This document shows, piece by piece, positions 1 through 7,882 of a stretch of 64,000 nucleotides of DNA. How positions within the stretch are numbered: the first letter of the stretch is position 1; every line of letters starts with the position of its first letter. The notes beneath the pieces were generated by a model. The model had not been told where the DNA came from. It saw nothing but the letters and a program-made list of their open reading frames with translations, and did no database searches. Made by a program: the position numbers and the translations under genes. Origin of the DNA: Dendrolimus kikuchii (taxonomy: Eukaryota; Arthropoda; Insecta; Lepidoptera; Lasiocampidae); contig CM034412.1 of NCBI GenBank assembly GCA_019925095.2, positions 10,144,001 through 10,208,000 of the forward strand, written 5' to 3'.

Positions 1-3000
1 ATAGAAATTTACTTAAAATATATACATGTTTACTATGGACTAATGTCAGGAGGTAATTAAGATTGATGGGACGGGGTATATCTGAGGGTAGAATGTCATA
101 GATATGGGTACAGATATAAGGGCAGTGAAAGAAGATGTGTTCTAATGACCCTTCGTCCAGGCCACACTCACAAAGAGAGTGGTCGCGAACTCTTATTTTA
201 GCTAAGAACACGGGAGAACAGACGTGACCTAGTCTCAGGCGGATTATAGCCGTGGTTAATTTTTTTGATAAACTTCGGAAGCGTGAGAACCACGAGGTTC
301 GATTGATGTGTGGTTGCAATTCGCCATAAAGCCTGCCGGTCGTCTGACGAGATTGCTGCCATGTGTCATTCCATGAATTGAACATGTCATTTTTGGCTGT
401 GAGGCGGAGGTCTCTGCTAAAACATTTGCTATATTTATCGCATCCTATATGGACAGCTTGTTTAGCACAATTATCAGCGGTCTCATTACCACTGATACCT
501 GCATGACCTGGGATCCATGCCAAAACTATTTCGAGTCCTAGATCATGGCAAGTCTTGAGAGAACTTTTGATTTTTAATGTCAGGGAGAAGTTTTCTTTTG
601 TACGAAAGGGCAGTTTAGATAAATCCTGAAGGCAGCTAAGGGAGTCTGTTAAAATTAAACATTTACTGAGGTGATGTGATTTGATATATTGAATGGCCTC
701 CAAGATAGCAATAGCCTCACCAGTAAATACAGAACTGTGTGGAGGGATTTTATAGTTGAGAATGATCCTAAATTCTGGAATCCAGACAGCAGCACCCACA
801 TGGCTATCTAGAGTTAATTTGGATGCGTCCGTAAAAATTGGTAACCAGCCTTGCCAGTTTTTATAAAGTATCCTGTTGAATATTTGGTTAGCTCCAATGG
901 AATTCTTTTCGACACCAAAATTAAATATGATTTTAGGTCGGAAAAGTAGATCATCAAACTCAGTTTGGAAGAGGGGATTTCTATAATTTTGGTAAATGCC
1001 AGTAGAGAGATTTAAAGATTTTTGGTAAGACTTGATTAGGGGGGGATAGGTTTTGTGGTTCCAATAGGGTGAAGTTGTTACTAATTCATGAAGGTCACTA
1101 AGGCTAATCAGGAGAGGGTGGTGAGAAAGTTCAGTCACTCTAAAAAAAAACCGATCGGCTAGAAATTGACTACGTAGTGCAAGTGGGGGCTCCAGGCACT
1201 CCACTTGCAGAGCATTGGTGGGAGACGATTTCATGGCACCAGTGATTAATCTTAGACATTTAGCTTGGAGTCGGTTTAGTTTTGCAAGGGATAGTTTGTT
1301 ACATGGTTCCATTAGAAAGCTGCCGTAATCTATGTGACTTCTGACAATAGCGTTATAGAGTAGTTTTTGACAGTATGGGTGTGATCCCCATTTAATGCCT
1401 GAAAGAGCACGGATGACGTTTATATTTTTTTCAATTTTCTCACAAACGAAATTTAGGTGAGTAATACCAGACAATTTAGGATCCAAATGAATCCCTAGAA
1501 ATTTTACTTTGTCTTCTACTTTGATAGGGTTGTTATTGACATTTATATCAAGTATGGGAGTTACTCTTTTCCGTGTAAAAATCATCGCACTGCTTTTAGC
1601 AGGAGAGAGTGAAAGCCCATGCTCTGTTAGCCAACCATTAAGATAAAAGAGAGCCGAGTTCACGCGAGAACAAGCATCTGGAAAAGAGTCTGAAATGGCA
1701 TACAAGGCGATGTCATCCGCATATTGAAGTATCTTACAGAAACAGTTCACTGATGTGTCTAGACTAGCAGTGTAGACGTTATAAAGGATAGGGCTAAGCA
1801 CCGATCCCTGTGGGAGGCCCTTCCAGACAAGTCTAGGGGGGAGATAGGTTCCACAGGAACGGACCACTATTGATCGCTCCGAGAACAGGCTATAAATGAA
1901 ATTTACAATCTTCTCTGGTATACTCAGCTGTAGCATTTTGTGCCTGAGTATAGAGAGATTGACATTATCATATGCGGATGATATATCTAAAAAAACCCCA
2001 ATAACATGTTCATTACGGGAGAAAGCAGTCCGAATGTCCGTCACAAGGAGACTTAAGCTATCTAGAGTCCCCAAACCTCTTCTGAAGCCAAATTGGCTAT
2101 GTGGCAAGATGCCTTGGTTTTCAACTATCCATTCCAATCGGTTTTTTATAAGCATCTCCATAATTTTGGCCAGGACTGAGGAGAGGGCAATGGGTCTGTA
2201 TGAATTTGGGTCTAGAGGATCTTTACCAGGCTTTAAGATAGGGATAATAATTTGGGTTTTCCATGAGTGTGGTATATAACCTGTTTCAAAGATAATATTA
2301 ATTAATTTGAGAAAAAATAGTTTAATAGGTTCTGTAGATTTAGTAATAAAAGAATAAGGGATGGAGTCAATGCCAGGAGAGGAGTCACGGAGGTGGTCTA
2401 AGGCGCCACAGAGTTCATTATAAGTAAAGTCATTATTCATTTTGTCAGTATATCTACTAGAAACGGGGGAGGGGATAGGGAGCTCAGAGGGAACATATGG
2501 AGGAGCTAATTTATTCACAAATTCTAACAGCCAAGCGGGGTTATTAGAGGATATATTTGGGTCCACTTGGGATTTACGAAAAGCTTTTATTCTTTTCCAG
2601 ATAATAGAGGCAGGGGTTCTTGGTGTTAAACTTTCACAGAAAGAACGCCAACCTAGTTGCTTTTTTTTGGATAAAAATCTTTTCGTATGGGCAGATATTT
2701 TTTGGAAGTGTAAGAAGTTTTCCAAGGATGGACTTTTATTGAAATTTGACTCAGCCTCCTTTCGTTTTCTTACTTTATCAGAACACTCCGCATCCCACCA
2801 AGCAGGAGATGGTATTTTGTCTCGAGCGGAATTTTTTAGTGGAATAGCCTCTTCTGCAGCAGAAATAAGTATAGTAGTAAATTCAGAATATATGTGGAGA
2901 ATATTTTCGCTACATGTAGGAGGAAGAGAACTTAGTTTATCCTGGACTATGTAAGAGAATCTATCCCAGTCAGCCAGATTTAATCTATATTTTAAGATAG

Positions 3001-3676
3001 GGGGAAGAGATGATACTGGCAGGGAGGAATCGACTAAAGTGGTTAGAATGGGTAAATGATCACTGCCATATGAGTACGGCAAAACTGTCCATGTTAAGAT
3101 ACTAGTTAAGGAAGGGGAACATAATGTAAGATCAGGGACGCTAACATTTTGGGTAGGAGAAACTCTGCGAGTAGGGGTGCCGTCATTAATGACACACAAA
3201 TTTAAATTGTCTAAAAGATCTAGGAAAATATGAGAAACAGAGTCACAAACAGGGGAACCCCATAATGTGTGACGGATATTAAAGTCACCTTGAACAATAA
3301 GAGGGGTAGGTAGGGGAGACAGAATGGATGACAACTCTTGGATGATGTTAGAATTAGGATGTGGGATATATACCGATACAAAAGTTATTTTGAGAGAGAG
3401 AATTTGAACTGCTACTATGTTGAGTTCAGGGGAGTGAGGAGGGAGGGGAATTTGGGAGAAAATGGTCTGCCTGCTAATTAAGAAGGCAGTACCAGCCCAT
3501 CCATCATCTCTGTCGTCCCTGAGGCATGAATACCCGGGCACCCTAAAGATTGTATTAGGTTTCAACCATGTCTCCGAGATGGCAAAGATGATGGGTTTAT
3601 AATTATTTAATAAATAATTAATTTCATGTTTTTTATTCTTAACATTGCGAGTGTTCCACTGAAGAAACACTGCCAT
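1..3676 (-). CDS. LINE ORF2: endonuclease / reverse transcriptase / RNase H (partial at window edge)
   Basis: ORF2 makes the enzyme that nicks target DNA and primes reverse transcription there. The ATG at 3676 overlaps the ORF1 end by 38 nt in another frame, and the frame stays open to base 1 (at least 1,225 codons). It opens with an apurinic-type endonuclease (FLQWNTRNVKNK, then ISETWLKP near residue 40, and SDHLPI near residue 205). The RT follows with DSSPGIDSIP, FGFRRG, GLPQGSVLSP and the catalytic YADD at residue 652. RNase H shows TDAS near residue 949, then TGEAIAILEA, TDSLS and WIPGHAGISGNETAD. A Cys-Cys-His-Cys motif (CECGLDEGSLEHIFFHC) lies in the last part, so only a short C-terminal stretch should be missing. 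No frameshift or stop was found. Confidence 0.9.
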   Translation of the reverse strand, partial: MAVFLQWNTRNVKNKKHEINYLLNNYKPIIFAISETWLKPNTIFRVPGYSCLRDDRDDGWAGTAFLISRQTIFSQIPLPPHSPELNIVAVQILSLKITFVSVYIPHPNSNIIQELSSILSPLPTPLIVQGDFNIRHTLWGSPVCDSVSHIFLDLLDNLNLCVINDGTPTRRVSPTQNVSVPDLTLCSPSLTSILTWTVLPYSYGSDHLPILTTLVDSSLPVSSLPPILKYRLNLADWDRFSYIVQDKLSSLPPTCSENILHIYSEFTTILISAAEEAIPLKNSARDKIPSPAWWDAECSDKVRKRKEAESNFNKSPSLENFLHFQKISAHTKRFLSKKKQLGWRSFCESLTPRTPASIIWKRIKAFRKSQVDPNISSNNPAWLLEFVNKLAPPYVPSELPIPSPVSSRYTDKMNNDFTYNELCGALDHLRDSSPGIDSIPYSFITKSTEPIKLFFLKLINIIFETGYIPHSWKTQIIIPILKPGKDPLDPNSYRPIALSSVLAKIMEMLIKNRLEWIVENQGILPHSQFGFRRGLGTLDSLSLLVTDIRTAFSRNEHVIGVFLDISSAYDNVNLSILRHKMLQLSIPEKIVNFIYSLFSERSIVVRSCGTYLPPRLVWKGLPQGSVLSPILYNVYTASLDTSVNCFCKILQYADDIALYAISDSFPDACSRVNSALFYLNGWLTEHGLSLSPAKSSAMIFTRKRVTPILDINVNNNPIKVEDKVKFLGIHLDPKLSGITHLNFVCEKIEKNINVIRALSGIKWGSHPYCQKLLYNAIVRSHIDYGSFLMEPCNKLSLAKLNRLQAKCLRLITGAMKSSPTNALQVECLEPPLALRSQFLADRFFFRVTELSHHPLLISLSDLHELVTTSPYWNHKTYPPLIKSYQKSLNLSTGIYQNYRNPLFQTEFDDLLFRPKIIFNFGVEKNSIGANQIFNRILYKNWQGWLPIFTDASKLTLDSHVGAAVWIPEFRIILNYKIPPHSSVFTGEAIAILEAIQYIKSHHLSKCLILTDSLSCLQDLSKLPFRTKENFSLTLKIKSSLKTCHDLGLEIVLAWIPGHAGISGNETADNCAKQAVHIGCDKYSKCFSRDLRLTAKNDMFNSWNDTWQQSRQTTGRLYGELQPHINRTSWFSRFRSLSKKLTTAIIRLRLGHVCSPVFLAKIRVRDHSLCECGLDEGSLEHIFFHCPYICTHIYDILPSDIPRPINLNYLLTLVHSKHVYILSKFL

Positions 3677-4784
3677 TATTAAGGTAAGAGTTAAGAAGTG
3701 TAGTAATTATAGTTTGGATAATTTCGAGAACATTGTACGGTAAATTATCTTTAAGCTTTGGAATCATGTTTGTTAGTGCTATTGATAGTATCTGAGCGAA
3801 ATTGGATGATGAATCTGATTGGCTAGGAGCACCTATAGCGCAACCATTAGGTAGGGAAGAGGGAGGGGAGGAAGTGATATTATAGTGAGTTTGGTGATCA
3901 TAGGTTTTGCCAAGATCTGGTCTAGGTCGTTGTTTAAGGAATATGGTTCTTTTAGAAGAGGAAGTGGAGGGCTCCTGGAAGGTTGTTTTGAATGTCGAGG
4001 GAGTGTTATATTTTGAAGATGCCCTACTCAAAAACATTGGTTTATCTGGTTGAGATGCATTAGCAGTGTCTGCATATGACTTAATTACAGGGGAAAATCT
4101 GCGTGCTGCTTCACTATAACTGATATTTTCTACTGACATTACCATCTTGATATTTTTTTGCCTAGAGTGCTCTGGACATCTTGTGTCAGTTGCTAGGTGA
4201 TTACCTGTGCATAGAATGCAGGAAATATCGCTATCAGAGGCACTACAGTTAAGAGAATCATGGGGACTGGCACACCGAGAACAGCGGGGACTGGAGCGGC
4301 ACTGTTCTCGTACATGTCCAAAACGGCAACACTTATGACATTGAATTGTGGGTAGTGCGTAAGTTTGAACAGGGAGAGACATGTTGCAGCAGTATACGTA
4401 ATCTGGTAAAGATTGTGATAGGAATGTGAGCACCACAGTTCCTGTTGGTTCCCAAACAACCCTACCCTCAATTGTTTTTTTTCTATTAAGACGCCTAGCT
4501 TTGATTACTATAGTGGATCCATTGCGGCAGTCTATTGTATTTACTAGATATTCTAATGTCCAATCAAGGGGTATGTTACGTACCACTCCCATTCTTGTAA
4601 TATGGAAGCGAGGTATAGCAGCCGAAAGTTTATGGGAAGGTAAAAAGGGGGAAGCTAAGAAGTTGTTTGCGTCTTGGTAGTTTTTAAATATCACCGCCAT
4701 TTTATTTCTACCAATATTTCTGATTTCATCTATGCCGGGAACATTATTGTTGTATATAATTTGGGCAATTTTTAAAGACTTCAT
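3639..4784 (-). CDS. LINE ORF1 gag-like nucleic-acid-binding protein with three zinc knuckles
   Basis: The 381-residue protein should bind the element's RNA and form the ribonucleoprotein carried to chromatin. The N-terminal 130 residues resemble the RNA-recognition-like part of insect LINE gags (RNKMAVIFKNYQDANNFL, then MGVVRNIPLDW). Three consecutive zinc knuckles follow from about residue 148: CHKCCRFGHVREQC, CSRCASPHDSLNC and CILCTGNHLATDTRC. The C-terminal half is Ser/Thr/Pro-rich and probably disordered. The ATG at 4784 is the first one downstream of the element's 5' end. The stop at 3639 lies inside the start of ORF2, so ORF2 is probably translated by reinitiation or coupling. The frame is intact, as expected for a recent copy. 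Confidence 0.85.
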   Translation of the reverse strand: MKSLKIAQIIYNNNVPGIDEIRNIGRNKMAVIFKNYQDANNFLASPFLPSHKLSAAIPRFHITRMGVVRNIPLDWTLEYLVNTIDCRNGSTIVIKARRLNRKKTIEGRVVWEPTGTVVLTFLSQSLPDYVYCCNMSLPVQTYALPTIQCHKCCRFGHVREQCRSSPRCSRCASPHDSLNCSASDSDISCILCTGNHLATDTRCPEHSRQKNIKMVMSVENISYSEAARRFSPVIKSYADTANASQPDKPMFLSRASSKYNTPSTFKTTFQEPSTSSSKRTIFLKQRPRPDLGKTYDHQTHYNITSSPPSSLPNGCAIGAPSQSDSSSNFAQILSIALTNMIPKLKDNLPYNVLEIIQTIITTLLNSYLNNGSVSSVEHSQC

Positions 4785-4824
4785 CCCGTTCGACAGAGAA
4801 GACGATTTACTCTCTGTGTGAGCT

Positions 4825-5403
4825 ATGTGGGGCCTGACCTTCTGTCAGGTCGAAATCGAGGCGATCAGGAAGCGGGAAACCGCCTCCATGATCGCCATCT
4901 GGTCTCAAGAGCTCGACAACCCTGCGGCCTATGGCGGCTACACGGTGGATGCAATCAGGCCACAGCTGACGGAATGGGTCAACCGCACCAGCGGCACCCT
5001 GACCTTCAGGACGACACAGATACTTACCGGACACGGATGTTTCGATAAGTATCTGTGTCGCATTGTGGGCTGCTTGCCTTCCCCGGACTGCCGCCAGTGC
5101 GGCGCGCTCGACACGGCGTTACACACGCTAGTCGAGTGCGCCGCATGGGCGCCGCAGCGTTTCGAACTTGAGACGCACGTAGGTCCAGTCGACTCGCTCT
5201 GCGACTTGGTCAAGGCCATGTTGCAGAGCAGCGACAATTGGGGGGCTGCGGTTACTTTTTGCGAGACAGTAATGTCACTCAAGGAGGCCGCAGAACGAGA
5301 CAGGGAGAGAAGTCCTGCAGCGCGTGCCAATGCGTCTTCTCGAGGTCGCCGGCCTTCAGCTGGCACCCGGAGAGGCAGGTACGCGCATTACTTCCCTCCC
5401 TGA
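4825..5403 (+). pseudogene. R1-clade ORF2 C-terminal fragment with CCHC zinc finger
   Basis: The open frame encodes the last ~190 residues of an R1-type reverse transcriptase ORF. It carries RKRETASMIAIW, then GHGCFDKYLCRIVG, a CCHC finger (CRQCGALDTALHTLVEC) and a basic Arg/Ala tail ending in HYFPP. In this clade the C-terminal finger region helps bind the RNA or target DNA. The apparent ATG at 4825 is not a true start: the frame is cut at its 5' side by the neighbouring LINE, with an in-frame TGA just upstream. It matters because it supplies the ORF2 end that copy B has lost. Confidence 0.8.
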
Positions 5404-5772
5404 GTTAGGTTCCGTTTACCGCGGGGGGCCTTTAGCTTGCTAGGAGAGCAAAGGACCTTCTACCCCCGCACAACGAAGTGGGGTGTGTTCTCCCAGGGCA
5501 CACTCCAGGCACTTTATTGCGCTGGATCGGCTGGGCGTAACTATGTTCTAAATCTCAGCCTTTCCAACACATACAAAGCGCAGGGTCGTCAGGGAGGAGG
5601 GGGTTTTTAGTGGGTATTGGGGTTGCTCGCCCGTGCAGCAACGCTCGGAGTCTTCCACACTATTCTGTGACGTCGATCGCGGACGGAGCGCTGCCAAGAG
5701 CATACTATTGCTGCAGTGTTATCGCCCCCGACCGACGCGTGTCGTTCCCCTAGCAATGACCCAGTTTGTGCG
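4825..5772 (+). mobile_element. R1-clade LINE, 3' fragment (copy A)
   Basis: This GC-rich block holds the C-terminal part of an R1-clade ORF2 and its 3' UTR. From about 5514 to 5772 it is almost identical to 13706-13964 of copy B, with differences such as cacatacaaag versus cacattcaaag and gcaatgacc versus gcaacgacc. The left end abuts the 5' end of the I-type LINE, so the rest of copy A was either cut by that insertion or never copied. The right end stops at TTTGTGCG, short of the last segment and poly(A) that copy B keeps, so the 3' terminus is deleted. Confidence 0.8.
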
Positions 5773-5855
5773 TATTATCAGAAAACGGAGAAAAAACGCG
5801 AAAGGTTTTCCGAAACGTGTGGTTACAGTTACGTCACCTGTCACTCCAGACAGCG

Positions 5856-5901
5856 TTTTTTTTTTTTTTATTGGACTTGACTTTATGTTGTTGGTCCGAA
5901 G
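5856..5901 (-). repeat. 3'-end fragment of dispersed repeat family B
   Basis: A run of 14 T is followed by about 32 bases (attggacttgactttatgt, ttggtccgaag) that recur at 15497. Read on the minus strand it ends in CAAGTCCAATAAA plus A's, so it looks like a retroelement 3' end with its poly(A) signal. Only the tip is present. Confidence 0.55.
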
Positions 5902-6156
5902 CACTGAAGTAGGAAACCTATGGAAATGAAACGTCAATAACAAATGCGTGCCACTGTGACGTCATCTGGCCACTAAACATGGCGGTTTTAGTGCTGCCCA
6001 GAAGATTTTAATGTTATTAGGTTTTATCGATAAACGTCTTTGGCTCATTTTATTTTCAATATTATTGAGTATTAATTATTTGTAGAATTTATACTTTAAT
6101 AGGAAGTGACTACAAAACATAAACATATGGCGTAGTACAGTGCCATCTGCCCATCT
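5902..6156. other. Unannotated spacer
   Basis: AT-rich sequence with no open frame or repeat partner that I could find elsewhere in the window. Confidence 0.4.
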
Positions 6157-6268
6157 CTAGCATGCTAAATTTTATCGTCGTTTCGTATGTTGCCGTCTTG
6201 CTCGCACTTGCGTATATGCCGGAAAGGGATGGAAGCTTTATGTCGGCGATAAAACGTTAGCATGCTAG
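6157..6268. repeat. Imperfect inverted repeat (MITE-like), arms CTAGCATGCTAA
   Basis: Both ends carry ctagcatgctaa followed by a nearly matching TTTTATCGNCG segment, giving arms of about 26 bases around a 60-base centre. TAGCATGCTA is itself palindromic. The layout fits a tiny non-autonomous DNA transposon. No target duplication was recognised. Confidence 0.6.
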
Positions 6269-6272
6269 TTTG

Positions 6273-6348
6273 CTGTTTTGGTTATCAAAATAAGAGTACG
6301 TGTTTTTCCTATGAAAAACACGTACTCTTATTTTGATATCCAAAACAG
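6273..6348. repeat. Long hairpin, ~36-bp stem with 4-base loop
   Basis: The left arm (6273-6309) and right arm (6313-6348) are reverse complements with one mismatch (ggttatc versus gatatcc). The loop is CTAT. The stem contains AGAGTACGTGTTTTT. Confidence 0.85.
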
Positions 6349-6351
6349 ATT

Positions 6352-6412
6352 AATTAGATTGTAATAGAGAGGTAAGTAGTCTAAACTACTTACCTCTCTA
6401 TTACAATCTATT
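6352..6412. repeat. Long hairpin, ~25-bp perfect stem with 4-base loop
   Basis: The arms agattgtaatagagagg... and their complement are perfect over 25 bases (6356-6380 and 6385-6409) around the loop CTAA, with further partial pairing outside. It follows the previous hairpin after three bases. Confidence 0.85.
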
Positions 6413-7719
6413 TTAATTGTGTTGCTGACTCTAAAGTCCGTAACACATTACCGCAACGCACCTCAAGATAGGTGCGCTGCACCATAAGTGAGAGTAAGTG
6501 ATTCAAATTTTAAACTTATTAAGGGCCGCGTGATAAAAAAAAACAAAACACCTTCAGAACATTTATTTAATTACAAACGTCATTACTTATGACTTCCGCT
6601 CTAAAATCACTTCATTATTAAAAATTTAACGAATTTACAATAGTTTTTATTAAAGTAAAACTAATAAAGGCATAAGTTTATAATATGAGTTTTATTTGTA
6701 CCTTAGATGTTTTACATGGAATACAAAATTCAAAAAAGTGACACCATCAGTTTTGGTTTATTCCTCTAAAGATGTCAAAGCATATTACTTTTATCTAAGT
6801 AGGTTCAATAGCTTCATTATAAAGAGTGTATATACAAAATCTAATATCTTCTCTTGAAGCTAAAGAACAGCAGAGTCCTTAAATGTGCAGCATTTACCAA
6901 GGTAGAAGTGTCAGGACCGGCCAAAACAGGAATTGTTTCCAACTGGTTTTCTTTTAATATGCCAGTTTTATGTTGGCTGGCATGTCGCTGCAAAATATTG
7001 AAATATTAGTTTAGAATAATTGTGTCCACAGCATTTTTTTCATAAAATTTGCTTAAATTATGACATTATCATTCAAATTGGGCAAATACATTTCTTGGAT
7101 GGAATCACAGCCAGAAAACCCATAAGTTTTTCTAAAATAGTTATATAGAATGAGAATGACATAGACCACAACTAGTCGTAACTAGCATATCAGTAATAAT
7201 GTAGCAGCAACAAGTATATCAAAGGCTAAAAGTAAAAGTACAAATTTCAATTATACGAGCAGACTCCATGAGGGTGAGAGGCAAGAGAAGACATATTAAG
7301 GCCTTTGACTGCGAAGACGGAACAGGAATAATATAATAAGCCGACAGTCCAACGACTATCCTGCTGATCATCGTCCCACCATACAAAACTTGTATATTAT
7401 TTTTGATCCTTTTATAGTACGTTTTGTTATAAAATAATATGTATGTATTAAAATATGTATATAATTAAAAAAAAGTATATCAATACTAACTATAAAAGTA
7501 TATACAGTATTAACTTACAAATTTGAAGGGCACGGCATCATCTCGTAGTCGAGTCACATCCAGAGTTTTGTTGAAACATTTATCATCAAAATGTAGCGAA
7601 GCAGGCGGAAATGTCCGTGCTCTTTGCGGAAAACTGCAATTTTTTACGCTTTTTCGCTCTCAAAAAGCGACAAATTGCGACAACAGTTGTGTAGTGATAG
7701 TGTACAGTGTTATTTAGTT
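6413..7719. other. Intergenic AT-rich sequence
   Basis: No coding frame, splice-like exon or strong repeat was seen. At 7523-7700 the sequence is more GC-balanced and could already belong to the 5' UTR of the R1-clade element that follows. Confidence 0.4.
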
Positions 7720-7882
7720 TGATTCCGGCGCGAATCAGTTGTTTTTCGACTGGGGTGAGTTGTTAAGCTCTATTCGCTTGTTTATTTCGGCGCGTCTAAG
7801 CGCATTACGCAATAACGGTCGTTTGTGTCGATAGTTATTCACACGCGTCGACTGGTCTCGGCAAAGGAACGGGCCTCCAGTA

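Larger units (their letters stand above)
1..4820 (-). mobile_element. I/Nimb-type non-LTR retrotransposon (LINE), near full length, 3' end off window
   Basis: This is a two-ORF LINE read on the minus strand: gag-like ORF1 (4784-3639) followed by ORF2 (3676 to beyond base 1) with endonuclease, reverse transcriptase, RNase H and a terminal CCHC motif. An RNase H domain plus a three-knuckle gag is the layout of the I superfamily (I, Nimb). Both ORFs are open, so the copy is young or still active. The 5' UTR must be short: sequence resembling an R1-clade ORF2 starts within about 40 bases upstream of the ORF1 start, so the 5' end is put at roughly 4800-4825. The 3' UTR and tail lie left of the window. 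Clade choice is inference from domain order; a BLAST against Repbase would settle it. Confidence 0.85.

Noticed and set aside
4825..4827. ATG as true start of the R1 fragment protein
   Set aside because: It lies at the junction with another LINE, and the family protein continues hundreds of residues upstream.
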